DNA of 64,000 bases, taken from NCBI GenBank assembly GCA_023144005.1, contig JAGLGN010000020.1, forward strand, positions 188,932 to 252,931, given 5' to 3'. The position numbers and the translations under genes were made by a program. This DNA comes from a bacterium. GTDB lineage: Bacteria > AUK180. Below the pieces are notes generated by a model, which did no database searches, had not been told where the DNA came from, and saw nothing but the letters and a program-made list of their open reading frames with translations. Below, piece after piece: positions 6,081 to 15,819 of this stretch; position 1 is the first letter of the stretch, and the number at the start of each line of letters is the position of its first letter.

Positions 6081-8975
6081 ATGAATTCAAAATCCGTAGA
6101 AAAAATACTTTATTGGGCACAAACAGGTACGATACTGCTTCTTTCATTTTTAGTAGCAGTACTGCTTTCCAGACAGACAGTTGACTCATCTGTCCTGAAA
6201 ACATCCTGGGCCTTGGGACTTTCCATCTGCATTTTCATGCTTTTTGCCTTGAGGACGATCATCAAGAAAAAGGGCCATTCATTCATTTACCTTGAGATCG
6301 CCGTCCTGGCATACTGGGCATACCTGATCTTCAACGGACTCTTCATATCAAATTTTCCCGCAGAAAGTTATCATCAGCTTTTCAAGGTTACCTCTTATGT
6401 CATGATCTTTTTCGGAGTTTCCGAGATGGCATCTTCAGCGCAATTCAGAAAGCTCTTCAATTATTTTATGATCACTCTTGCTGGCGTATTGATCTCATAC
6501 GGCATCATGCAGAAACTGGGCTGGGACATTTTTCAATGGGAGAACGCATCATCATCAAGGAGGATACTGTCAACCTTCGGAAATTCCATTTTTTACGCTA
6601 ACTTCCTGCTCTTTCTGCTGCCGATAGTCCTCGCGAACCTTGTTCTTGAATTGATCCGGCCGTTCGATGTGGACGAAGATGTCTCACCGATGAAATATTT
6701 TCTCTCCTTTATAACGATGCTCATCTTCTTCTCTATTTACGCCTTTCTTATTTACAAGATCGCAAGGTCTACAGCCGGATTCAACAGCACACTCAATAAG
6801 ACGCTCATATTCGGATTGATATTTCTCTACTTCGGTTTCAATATCTTCCTCTTTAATGTGCTAAAGAGAGCGTATCTTTCTGTTTACCTGCTCACAATGT
6901 CAATACTTGGTGTCTACTCCCTGATCATGACACTATCCAGAGGCGCATGGTTGGGTTTTCTCCCCATGCTTTTTTATCTGGTGATATGGGTAGCGTATTA
7001 TCTGTCCAAAAAGGGTCTCGTTAAACTCCCCGGGAAAAAGCTGATGCTCATAGCGGTGGGAAGCGTGGTCGGAATACTGATCATTACTGTTTTCCTTCTT
7101 CCTCGTGACATCAAACTCCGCATTAAAGAGGTCCGATTCTCCTCCACCACCGTTCAGGTCCGTTTTACGATCTGGGAAGGGGCGCTGAAAATGATAAAGA
7201 AAAGGCCGATCGCAGGCTACGGAGTCGGGTCTTATCAATTGAATTTCCCTGAGAACCGTCCACAGGATTACTCTTTGAAATCCGTTTCAAACAATACAAT
7301 AAACACACATAGCGAGTATCTTCAGATCGCGTCTAATACCGGATTCATCGGATTGATATTATTCGGCTTCATCGCTATTTTGCTTATAAAGGGAAATATC
7401 AAGTACCTTTTGAACCCTCCTAATAGGGAGGACTTCTTTTTCGCAATGGCATTGGGCAGCGGATTGATCGCTGTACTGATCCATTCCTTCTGGTCTGTTT
7501 CCATGCGCTTCACCTCGACGGTGGTTTATTTTTATATCTACCTCGGGCTTTTCAATGGAATGATAAGACAGCAAACGGAGAAAAACCCAGAATTAATTAA
7601 AAAACCATTCCTTCCCATGACGATCGTTCTTTTGATCTTTGCATTAGGTATTATCCCGTGGATCCGTACGGCAGATAAATTCTACCTCAGGGATTACTAT
7701 ATAAGGCAGGGTATGATCACCGATACTCTTCGTGGTGATGTGGGCAGGGAAAGATCGAGAACCTTCGCAAATTTCGGTAGTTTTGAAAACAATCCCGCAA
7801 AGCTGCAGAAATTGATGGAATTAATGTACAAGGCAGATCTTTACTGGTATAAGATCCGCGGAATTTCACTGAAAAAGAAGGAAACGGATCTCATAAAATC
7901 TGTATTCAATAAGCTCGCCGCAGGTGAAAAGGATAAGAACAACCGCATCCTGTACCTTACGGCTTTGAGGTCATTGGAGAAATTCATCAAAGGAGAGCTG
8001 ACTTCATATGACTCCCGCAGCCGCATGATAAGAGAATTAAATTCCGCTTTCAACCTTCCACTGAAGGATGGAAAGTTGCGCCGTTTGCGTCAACAGATAT
8101 CTCCGATATTGGAATGGGTATTCTTTGCGGTAGAAGCAGAAAACTCCGGCTTCCAGGAAATCCGCAAGAAGGTCACAGATACCTTTAGAAGCGGTAAGGC
8201 ATCCACTGAAGATATACGAAGCATTAAGCCGTATTTCGAGCGTTTTACAGATAACCTCCTCAAGATGTACAGCGCCAAGACCGTTGTTTACTATGATCTT
8301 GGCTTGATCATTGACCCTTATACTTATGATTGCGCCTATAAGAAAGCAAGCGCACAATATGATCTGGCCAAATTTACCGAGGCAATGAAGACCTATCTTG
8401 CATTGGAAGCGATCGCGCCCAATTATACACAATTGCACTACAATAAAGGTGTTGTCCTCAAGAAATTCTTCCGGACAGGGAAAACCGAAAAAGAAAAAAT
8501 GGAGTTTTTGGAACGATCACGGGAGGAACTTGAAAAGAGCAAACACTTGAATCCGTATTTCATAAATACGAGAATGCTTCTGGCGGCAGTCTATAGGGAT
8601 CTTGGAAGGGAAAAGGAATATTTCGATGAGTATAAATTCTCATATGACTTTTCCTTCGGCAGGATAAATAAGATGTTGACACTTCACCCGATTTCGCTTA
8701 ATATCCAGAAAGATGATCTTATTAAAAATGTGAAGATCTGGGCATCCACAGGTAAAGTACTATTAGCAAAAGGTGATCAGCATATCGATTACAGAAATGA
8801 CTTGATCACCCTTCAGATAAATACAAGGGACAATATAAAAAGGATACAGGATACCCAGTGGGATAAGGTGCCGGAAGAGAAGATAAAGGCCGCTGTTGAG
8901 ACCATAATGCAATTGAGAGTAACCGCAAATCAGCTGCTGGCGGAACAGCCGAAGATCAGGCCTTCCACCAATTAA
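6081..8975 (+). CDS. O-antigen ligase/polymerase-type membrane protein with C-terminal TPR region
   Basis: 964 aa. Residues about 15-500 hold roughly a dozen membrane helices and the Wzy_C/O-antigen ligase block: LSRGAW at 285-290, RFTIWEGALKMIKKRPIAGYG at 361-381, and NTHSEYLQIASNTGFIG starting at 408 (H410 corresponds to the conserved His of the large periplasmic loop). Residues about 500-964 are soluble and helical, with tetratricopeptide-like stretches (for example AKFTEAMKTYLALEAIAPNY). The family transfers or polymerises glycans on lipid carriers or proteins at the outer face of the inner membrane. TPR tails occur in members that glycosylate proteins or work with envelope assemblies. 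No other glycan genes flank it, so substrate is open. Its 3' end overlaps the convergent gene by 20 bp. Confidence 0.85.
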   Translation: MNSKSVEKILYWAQTGTILLLSFLVAVLLSRQTVDSSVLKTSWALGLSICIFMLFALRTIIKKKGHSFIYLEIAVLAYWAYLIFNGLFISNFPAESYHQLFKVTSYVMIFFGVSEMASSAQFRKLFNYFMITLAGVLISYGIMQKLGWDIFQWENASSSRRILSTFGNSIFYANFLLFLLPIVLANLVLELIRPFDVDEDVSPMKYFLSFITMLIFFSIYAFLIYKIARSTAGFNSTLNKTLIFGLIFLYFGFNIFLFNVLKRAYLSVYLLTMSILGVYSLIMTLSRGAWLGFLPMLFYLVIWVAYYLSKKGLVKLPGKKLMLIAVGSVVGILIITVFLLPRDIKLRIKEVRFSSTTVQVRFTIWEGALKMIKKRPIAGYGVGSYQLNFPENRPQDYSLKSVSNNTINTHSEYLQIASNTGFIGLILFGFIAILLIKGNIKYLLNPPNREDFFFAMALGSGLIAVLIHSFWSVSMRFTSTVVYFYIYLGLFNGMIRQQTEKNPELIKKPFLPMTIVLLIFALGIIPWIRTADKFYLRDYYIRQGMITDTLRGDVGRERSRTFANFGSFENNPAKLQKLMELMYKADLYWYKIRGISLKKKETDLIKSVFNKLAAGEKDKNNRILYLTALRSLEKFIKGELTSYDSRSRMIRELNSAFNLPLKDGKLRRLRQQISPILEWVFFAVEAENSGFQEIRKKVTDTFRSGKASTEDIRSIKPYFERFTDNLLKMYSAKTVVYYDLGLIIDPYTYDCAYKKASAQYDLAKFTEAMKTYLALEAIAPNYTQLHYNKGVVLKKFFRTGKTEKEKMEFLERSREELEKSKHLNPYFINTRMLLAAVYRDLGREKEYFDEYKFSYDFSFGRINKMLTLHPISLNIQKDDLIKNVKIWASTGKVLLAKGDQHIDYRNDLITLQINTRDNIKRIQDTQWDKVPEEKIKAAVETIMQLRVTANQLLAEQPKIRPSTN

Positions 8976-11900
8976 CTATATTCAGAAGATCAAGCGGATG
9001 CGGTTTGAACCCTCTGAGATTCTTATTTGTGATCGTATAATGCAGAGAGTGTGTAAGGAATACCGCAGGCATATCCTCAATGATCTGGTTTTCGACCTTC
9101 TGGTAGATCTCGGCTCGATTGACCTTGTTGATAACGGACATTGCCGAGTCAAGCATTGAATCAACCTTCTCATCTTTGAATCCGAAATAATTTCCGGAGA
9201 TACCGATATTCCTGGAATGAAATAGAGGATAATAGAAATTATCGGGGTCACCGTTATCAGCGATCCACCCCAGAAGAAATAGTTGTACCTTACCGACTTT
9301 ACACGCTTCGATGAAATCATGCCATGGGAGCGGGTTCAATTCAACATGAATATTTACCGCATCAAGATACTTTTTTATCAATGCCGCTTTTTTTGATTCG
9401 ATATCCGAATCGGAAAAGGAGAGTATCAGAGGCATCTTTATTCCGTTCTTTAATCCGGCCTTCAGAAGTAATTCTCTGGATCTCTCCGGATCAAAATGGC
9501 AATAGTCCTCATTTTCCTGATGGCCCAGAACACCAGGAGGAAGAACACCATTGGCGACGATCGACATATTGCCGCTGATCTCTTCCATTAATTCCCGGCG
9601 ATTAATTGCGTGGCCGATGGCATGCCGAATTTCCTTCACGGTCAATTCGGGCCGGGATGGAATATTTATTCCAAGATATCTCACATCCAGCTGCGGCAGG
9701 GAGTACACACTTCCATCAACTTCGATCTTCTTATTGTTCATTAAAGAAACAAACTGCGAGGAGGGAACATGTATATCTAATTTCCCTTCCAGGAATTTTG
9801 CTTGAGTGATCTTTTCATCGTGGACGACTTCAATTATCACTCGGTCAAAATTATCGAACTCTATGAAATATTCTTCGTTCTTCTTCAGTATGACTTCGGC
9901 CTCATTAATACTCTCCACGACAAAGGGGCCGACACCTACAGGAATTTCATAATCGGCATAAGTATTGCCTTTCCAAAGAATCGAAGAAGTAAGCGTGCCC
10001 AGGTTCAGATAGAAGGGCGTGTAAATATTTTCAAATCTAAAGGCGAATCTCTTCTCCGAAATATAGCGGATACCGTCAATAAAATCGGTCTTCCCCTGTT
10101 CATACGCTCGTGCGCCCAGGATATTTTCAAAAAGGAAAAGGTTCGGGCTTGGTTCCTTTCTATCAAAGATCCGATAGAATGTGTAGATAATATCCTTACT
10201 CGTTATCTCTTCTCCATTGGAGAATTTAATATTATCTCTGAGTGTGAATTCCGCAGCCATCCCGTGTTCCTTAATCTCCCAATTCTTGATAAGATGCGGC
10301 GATAGAAAAAGAGTTGGCGAAAGATGAAAGAGTCCCGAGAAGAGGAAATTCAGATATTTCATCGTTGTATTGTCGGTCACCATCCTTGGATCCCAAGTAA
10401 AGGGAAGATTGGTATAATGCAGGTTCAATTCCCTCAATTTTCTGACATTTTTTGCAGGGCCTTTCAGTTCCAATTTCAAGAAATCAGTGATCAGGTCCTG
10501 CGAATAGAGTTGATCCAGGAATTGGAAGTGATTTCTGTTCATTTCATTGAAAGAAAGCACACGCGTGAAGTACTTCTCATTCTCCTTATAAATACTCAGG
10601 AGCTCGTTGATCTTTGACAGAGATATTTCAGAAAAGCTCTTCATATTTCCGATGTTTTCCAAAATACTGTTGAATGAAACATTGATCTCTTCATTATTTG
10701 ACAATATCTGTGTGCTCACATCATTTATCTGCTTGAGAAGGCCGAAAACATCATCAATATTGGACAGGGCCTTTTTTATGTAGACCTTCAAATTAACGAT
10801 CGCGAGCGAGCTCTGTTTGAGAAGGATCTCAATATCCAGATTCGACCTTGTGTTCTCCTTTGTTATCTTCCTTATCTGGCGGATGATCGTCATAATATCA
10901 TCTTTGATGTCAGTGCTCTTTTCCGCTTCCATGGATGAGAAGTATGACAGGTCGTTTATTTTATTCAGCGAAACATAGATCAGGCTTAATTTCCCTTCGA
11001 AATTCGTGAGGAAATTCTCATACATTCTCAAATTGGCGAAAAAGGAATTCAAGCTCAATTGAAGCGAATTGAAGATCATAGAATTCATTGTGATATTGCT
11101 TATGTCGACATTATGTACTGGTTTAATGATCTTTTCTAATTTCTCGAACTCCCTGATCAAAAATGAAAATTTCTCCATCGCACCCTGGAAAAAATCGTAT
11201 TCACCCATAAGGGATTCATAATCACTTGAGTATTTCTGACCCAAATAATCCAATTGATTGAGGCCGTTGTCAAGCTTGATCCGGAACTGTTTCAAGAAGG
11301 AGCGGAAGAGATTGAAAAAGTGGCGGAAACGGCCATCCGCTGGATCGATATCGATCTCGCCCTTCTTCAAGATATTTTCAAATGATGTGATATCGTTTCC
11401 GCATAAAGATATGTCTTTAGACAGATGGAACTTCTCCCGTACCCTTCTGAATGGAAAGAAATGAAAATTGTCCATAAGAAGCCGCTCCGACTGTACTCGT
11501 CCGAAGTGGCCGAGCATCTTGACCTTTGCTTTTATAAGATCGCTGCTCTCTGCAGTTACTCTATTAATAAGGTCTGAGAGCGGATCATCCGGAGTATAGA
11601 AGCGGAAGATGCGCATATTGTACTTGGCGCCCTTTCTTTTTACCCATTTGATCTTCACTTCGTTTTCAGAAAATATCTCTTCAATTATCTTTTTGATCTC
11701 ACCATCATCCAATTCATCCTTGATGATCAGCTCCGAAGGGAATTTCACCTCACCCTTGACATCTATCTCTGTTTTCTTTTTAGCATTGAGATTGTACGGA
11801 GAGAACTCCTTCAGCAGCAATGAAACTACTCCCCGCCTGGAATCCTCATCAAGCGTATCATTCAAAATGAATATATCCGCACCGGTGAGCATCTCTTTAT

Positions 11901-13422
11901 TCAGCTCTTTCTCCCAACCGATATCGGGGTTATCATCCCAATCCAGCTCGATCTTATTCAATCGATTGTTTGTGAAAGGGAAATACGGGTTTGCCAGAAG
12001 CGTACCCCCTTTTTTATAATACGGCCCGCTTGTGATCTTGGTATAATCTCCGGGATATGAATCCTTCTTGATGATCGGCAGGGATAATCGGGAGAAGTTA
12101 GCGATGAAGTCGGGATAACTCTTTTTGAGTCGAATCAGAAGTGTCATCTGGTCAATAAAAGTGACTCCGCTCAATGATTCGGTCTTCCCTGAGATGAAGT
12201 CATCATACCCTTCAATAACAGAGAAGGAGGGATGCTCAGTTGTTTTGATAAAGGTATCTATTGAGAATTTCACATCCTCGCCGTCAAGAGGAGAGCCATC
12301 CGAAAATAGAATATCCCCTCTCAGATATAACATGAGAAAATTCTTGGTATTGATATACTCCCATTTATCAAGCAATTGCGGGACCGAGCGCACGCCCTTT
12401 TGTGTTACCATGTGAAAAAATAGTAATTTATTAAAGACGGCGTCCTTCAGGTTCTTCACGGAGAAGGGATCAAAATCCTTGAAACTTCCCTGAAGTTTCA
12501 GCGTCTTGTTTATCTCTTTGTCATGGAGAAAATAATTTCCCAGGGCGGATACTTCCTTTATCTCGACCAGGGAATCCTCCAATTCTTCAAAAACGGCATT
12601 GAACTCATCGAATTTCAAGGAATTCAGCTCATTGGATTCATTAAGGTCCTCTATCATTGAATTGAGATTGTTCTTGATGTCCATTAAGAATTTCAGTATG
12701 GAGTGGATTATACCCCTTGAACCCTTCAGTTTCGGTGTGATATCAGAGATCTTCTTGTAATACTCTTTGTAGAGATCAACATCCGCATTCACCTTCACGA
12801 TATTCTCGGCGATCTTGGCGCTCAATGCATTGAACTTCTCATTTTCCGTTGAGATCTTCTGGCTTAACTTGGAATAATTTGACATTTCCTCGCCGAATTG
12901 TGAGATAACCCTGATAATGTCCTCGGAATTCGCGGTAACATTCTCTGCAATGATAGACAAGGTCTTTCTCTGCTCTTGACCCTTTGATGATTTGATTATT
13001 GTGTTGAGGGCCAATTGTCTTACAGAATTGGCCATCCTGTTCAAATTCTCTTCATTGTTCTTGAAATTTGTGAAAAGATCCTCTAATTTGTTATTTGTAG
13101 CCTCAATGTTCTCCGTAACGAAATTTATGACCTGATTGTATTGGCTGATGCCAAGGAACATTTTCAGCAGTGCCGCAAGTTTGGTGGAAAGATTTTCCGA
13201 ATCCTCAATGATCTTGTCGGAATTGACACCGAAGCTTACGGCTTCGGAATCCAAATTATCCAGAAGCGAGTCAACATCTCCGATCACCTGCCGCTGGATC
13301 TCGTAAATATTTTTGTATTGGTGAAAGTGAGCCTTGAAATTTTCATAGATATTCCGGGTGAACTTATGTTTATTGAATATATAGTCGGTAAGTACTCCCA
13401 GATTAACTATGTCTAATTTCAA
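8956..13422 (-). CDS. Tandem MCP-like coiled coil / peptide-binding (SBP_bac_5) fusion protein
   Basis: 1488 aa, no signal peptide or membrane segment, so probably cytoplasmic. Architecture is repeated twice. (1) Residues about 20-300: coiled coil containing VRQLALNTIIKSSKGQEQRK at 134-153, aligning with the MCP signalling tip (LALNAAIEAARAGE). (2) About 305-690: diverged SBP_bac_5 domain (LRGDILFSDGSPLDGEDVKFS). (3) About 710-1000: second coiled coil with INDLSYFSSMEAEKS at 822-836, a degenerate MCP tip. (4) About 1010-1488: well-preserved SBP_bac_5 domain (LRDNIKFSNGEEITSKDI, then LGINIPSRPELTVKEIRHAI). Start is TTG, overlapping the pilB TGA (TTGA). Likely a ligand-sensing scaffold acting with the ATPase; this is inference. 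SgrR is a precedent for a cytoplasmic SBP_bac_5 domain. Confidence 0.85.
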   Translation of the reverse strand: MKLDIVNLGVLTDYIFNKHKFTRNIYENFKAHFHQYKNIYEIQRQVIGDVDSLLDNLDSEAVSFGVNSDKIIEDSENLSTKLAALLKMFLGISQYNQVINFVTENIEATNNKLEDLFTNFKNNEENLNRMANSVRQLALNTIIKSSKGQEQRKTLSIIAENVTANSEDIIRVISQFGEEMSNYSKLSQKISTENEKFNALSAKIAENIVKVNADVDLYKEYYKKISDITPKLKGSRGIIHSILKFLMDIKNNLNSMIEDLNESNELNSLKFDEFNAVFEELEDSLVEIKEVSALGNYFLHDKEINKTLKLQGSFKDFDPFSVKNLKDAVFNKLLFFHMVTQKGVRSVPQLLDKWEYINTKNFLMLYLRGDILFSDGSPLDGEDVKFSIDTFIKTTEHPSFSVIEGYDDFISGKTESLSGVTFIDQMTLLIRLKKSYPDFIANFSRLSLPIIKKDSYPGDYTKITSGPYYKKGGTLLANPYFPFTNNRLNKIELDWDDNPDIGWEKELNKEMLTGADIFILNDTLDEDSRRGVVSLLLKEFSPYNLNAKKKTEIDVKGEVKFPSELIIKDELDDGEIKKIIEEIFSENEVKIKWVKRKGAKYNMRIFRFYTPDDPLSDLINRVTAESSDLIKAKVKMLGHFGRVQSERLLMDNFHFFPFRRVREKFHLSKDISLCGNDITSFENILKKGEIDIDPADGRFRHFFNLFRSFLKQFRIKLDNGLNQLDYLGQKYSSDYESLMGEYDFFQGAMEKFSFLIREFEKLEKIIKPVHNVDISNITMNSMIFNSLQLSLNSFFANLRMYENFLTNFEGKLSLIYVSLNKINDLSYFSSMEAEKSTDIKDDIMTIIRQIRKITKENTRSNLDIEILLKQSSLAIVNLKVYIKKALSNIDDVFGLLKQINDVSTQILSNNEEINVSFNSILENIGNMKSFSEISLSKINELLSIYKENEKYFTRVLSFNEMNRNHFQFLDQLYSQDLITDFLKLELKGPAKNVRKLRELNLHYTNLPFTWDPRMVTDNTTMKYLNFLFSGLFHLSPTLFLSPHLIKNWEIKEHGMAAEFTLRDNIKFSNGEEITSKDIIYTFYRIFDRKEPSPNLFLFENILGARAYEQGKTDFIDGIRYISEKRFAFRFENIYTPFYLNLGTLTSSILWKGNTYADYEIPVGVGPFVVESINEAEVILKKNEEYFIEFDNFDRVIIEVVHDEKITQAKFLEGKLDIHVPSSQFVSLMNNKKIEVDGSVYSLPQLDVRYLGINIPSRPELTVKEIRHAIGHAINRRELMEEISGNMSIVANGVLPPGVLGHQENEDYCHFDPERSRELLLKAGLKNGIKMPLILSFSDSDIESKKAALIKKYLDAVNIHVELNPLPWHDFIEACKVGKVQLFLLGWIADNGDPDNFYYPLFHSRNIGISGNYFGFKDEKVDSMLDSAMSVINKVNRAEIYQKVENQIIEDMPAVFLTHSLHYTITNKNLRGFKPHPLDLLNIVNWWKA

Positions 13423-15110
13423 CTTGATGTTACCCTGAGTACCTCGGAGATCGTTGTTGTTCCCCGTATCACTTTCATGACACCCGCCTGCCTGAGATTA
13501 TTCATTTTTTTCTTCAGCGTATATTCTTTGATATAAGCAGAGCTCTCTCCCTTTTCCACCATATTTATGATATGATCGTCAAACTCAACTATCTCGTAAA
13601 TAGCCTCTCGGCCCAAATAACCGGTATTATTACATTCTTTGCAGCCCTTACCCTTGGTGAAAATATAATCATCGGGCTTGCCCTTGATATTCAAGAGATT
13701 CAATTCCCAATCCTCCGGCTTATAATATGTCTTGCAATGAGGGCATACCTTTCTTACAAGGCGCTGGGCTATAACACCCAGTGCAACCGATGCGATCAGA
13801 TAATGGGGAACACCCATATCGTGCAGTCTGTCGATCGCGCTGACGGCATCATTGGTGTGAAGGGTAGAGAAGACCAAATGGCCGGTAAGGGCGGAACGCA
13901 CCGCATGATGGGCAGTTTCACCGTCTCTGATCTCTCCGACCATGATAATATCGGGATCTTGACGCAGAATTTCTCTCAAAACGGCAGCGAAGTCCAATCC
14001 GATCGCATGATTCAAAGAGATCTGATTAAAATCTTCATTGATAAGTTCGACCGGGTCTTCCACCGTCATTATATTAAAGGCCGGATTCTTGATATAATTG
14101 AGCGTCGAGTATAGAGTTGTCGTTTTTCCTGAACCGGTAGGCCCGGTAACCAGAATAATTCCATGTGTATGATTGATGATCTTCTTGTACCTCTTAAGCT
14201 CGGTTTTATCCATTCCCAGATCGCTTATCGTTTTATCGAGACTCTTCGGATCGAGTAATCTGAGAACGACCTTTTCCCCGAAAAGTGTTGGGATAACGGC
14301 AACTCTCATTTCAACCGCGCGATCCTCATGTTCAATCCTTATTCTGCCGTCTTGAGGACGGCGCCTTTCGGAAATATCAAGCCCCGCCATAACCTTCAAT
14401 CTTGCCGTAACCGCGAATTGAAGCGCGCGAGGTAATTTCCTGACGGTATGGAGTATGCCGTCGATCCTTAAACGGATCACTGTATGTTCCCTCTTCGGCT
14501 CTACATGTATATCGGATGCCCTTTGATCAATGGCCTTGTGGAGAATAAGATCGATCAAATTGATGATAGGCTGCTCTTTTTCCAGGATACGGGATATCTG
14601 TGACATATCCGTGGTATTCAAGGAATCAATTCCGCTGATATCGGTCAAAGCCCTTTCTATTGATTTGGACATTCCGTAAAATTCGTTGATAACTCTTACA
14701 ATTTCACGATTCGCGGATAAAAAGAAGGTGATCTTCCGTGGAAGGTAATGCTTCATCACATCTTCATATTCGTCTTGTGTAAGAAGGCGCGAAATGGCGA
14801 GGTCAACGCTCTTCTCTTCCTTGGAGAAGCACACCATCTTCAAATTCCGCGCAAACGATTCCGGGAGATACTCTGTAATGACAGGATCGAGTTCTAAAGC
14901 ATCAATACTTTTCTGAGGGATAGTGAGAACCTCTGAAAGGGCAGATTTATACTTTGCCTCCTTCAGGTATTTTCTCCGAAAAAGGATCACCTCAATATTT
15001 TCTCCGCTCTTTGCGCTTTCTTTTTGGGCTTTTTCCAGATCAGCCGGTAAAACCAGCTTATTCTTAAGCAGAAATTCCTTAACCTTAACTTTTTCTCTTA
15101 TCGGAAGCAT
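13419..15110 (-). CDS. PilB/GspE-type type II secretion / type IV pilus assembly ATPase
   Basis: 563 aa, the usual PilB/GspE length. Residues about 1-145 are the MshEN-like N-terminal domain. The hexameric ATPase follows: Walker A GPTGSGKTTT at 323-332, Asp box VEDPVE at 350-355, Walker B DPDIIMVGEIRDGET at 385-399, His box STLHTNDA. The zinc-binding tetracysteine is C456/C459/C490/C493. It powers pilin or pseudopilin polymerisation at the inner membrane. ATG is preceded by GGAGG and a TTGACT-17-TATTAT promoter. No pilC, pilT or pilin gene is adjacent; its only operon partner is the MCP/peptide-binding fusion downstream. Confidence 0.93.
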   Translation of the reverse strand: MLPIREKVKVKEFLLKNKLVLPADLEKAQKESAKSGENIEVILFRRKYLKEAKYKSALSEVLTIPQKSIDALELDPVITEYLPESFARNLKMVCFSKEEKSVDLAISRLLTQDEYEDVMKHYLPRKITFFLSANREIVRVINEFYGMSKSIERALTDISGIDSLNTTDMSQISRILEKEQPIINLIDLILHKAIDQRASDIHVEPKREHTVIRLRIDGILHTVRKLPRALQFAVTARLKVMAGLDISERRRPQDGRIRIEHEDRAVEMRVAVIPTLFGEKVVLRLLDPKSLDKTISDLGMDKTELKRYKKIINHTHGIILVTGPTGSGKTTTLYSTLNYIKNPAFNIMTVEDPVELINEDFNQISLNHAIGLDFAAVLREILRQDPDIIMVGEIRDGETAHHAVRSALTGHLVFSTLHTNDAVSAIDRLHDMGVPHYLIASVALGVIAQRLVRKVCPHCKTYYKPEDWELNLLNIKGKPDDYIFTKGKGCKECNNTGYLGREAIYEIVEFDDHIINMVEKGESSAYIKEYTLKKKMNNLRQAGVMKVIRGTTTISEVLRVTSS

Positions 15111-15148
15111 CTATATCCTCCATATTTTTCCTTTCCGGCTATACTGAT

Positions 15149-15177
15149 ATAATAAGGCAATACCCTATAAAAGTCAA
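15149..15177 (-). promoter_or_regulatory. sigma-70-type promoter for pilB operon
   Basis: Minus-strand TTGACT (15172-15177), 17-bp spacer, TATTAT (15149-15154). The leader then holds GGAGG about 6 bases before the ATG at 15110. Confidence 0.55.
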
Positions 15178-15208
15178 GCATAACTGACATGTGACCCCTT
15201 GCGAACTT

Positions 15209-15240
15209 GGAATTGACTCAAATCTAAACATTCCATTGTC
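15209..15240. repeat. 32-bp dispersed repeat, copy 1
   Basis: GGAATTGACTCAAATCTAA and the following bases up to TTCCATTGTC recur at 62388-62419 with three differences in 32 bases; a looser match continues about 18 bp downstream (tatgaaacactac / tatgagacagcac). Both copies lie in intergenic DNA beside a minus-strand gene. Confidence 0.7.
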
Positions 15241-15257
15241 AAGCTAATTATGAAACA

Positions 15258-15818
15258 CTACACCAGCTCCTTCATTATGCGCCAGAAAGCGTTCAACGGG
15301 AAGCCTACAATATTATAATAATCACCTTCAATTCGTTTGATAAAGGGCGCGGCACGGCCCTGCACCGCATAACCTCCGGCTTTATCGGAGTATTCGTGGC
15401 TGGTCAGGTATTCAGCGATCTCTTCATCCGTGAGGTGATCGAATTCAACTCTGGTCACAGCCTTTTTCTTCTTAATTACATCGTGTTTCCCGTCATAAAC
15501 GACCAGAAAACTTATCACTTCATGCGGAGAGGCCGCAAGCGTTCTCAACATTGCAAAGGCATCGTCCCTGGATTCCGGTTTTCCCAGAAAGCCGCCATTG
15601 ATCTTCACCACCGTATCACAGGCAACAATGATCTCTCCGGGAAAATCTTCCTTAACAGACTCCATTTTCTTGGTAGCGAGCATCTCTACCTGATCATCCC
15701 TTTCGATCTGAAATCCCGAATCATCGAACTTCGGCGCGACATGATCCTTCAAATATCCGTGAAGTGTCAGCAATTCTATCCTTCTGGGTGAAGTAGAGGC
15801 AAGTATGACCTTTCTCAC
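15258..15818 (-). CDS. maf: Maf-like nucleoside triphosphate pyrophosphatase
   Basis: 186 aa, full family length. Maf proteins hydrolyse dTTP/UTP (YhdE type) or modified pyrimidine nucleotides to monophosphates and limit non-canonical nucleotides. Seen: LASTSPRRIELL at residues 6-17 (the ASxSPRR nucleotide-binding motif), ACDTVV near 66, GKPESRDDAF, SDKAGGYAVQG near 144 and the YYNIVGFPL block near 168. Start is GTG directly behind the manB stop. It is the last gene of the panB-nadB-uvrA-manB-maf operon. Substrate class (dTTP/UTP versus m7GTP) is not assigned. Confidence 0.93.
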   Translation of the reverse strand: MRKVILASTSPRRIELLTLHGYLKDHVAPKFDDSGFQIERDDQVEMLATKKMESVKEDFPGEIIVACDTVVKINGGFLGKPESRDDAFAMLRTLAASPHEVISFLVVYDGKHDVIKKKKAVTRVEFDHLTDEEIAEYLTSHEYSDKAGGYAVQGRAAPFIKRIEGDYYNIVGFPLNAFWRIMKELV

Positions 15819-15819
15819 A

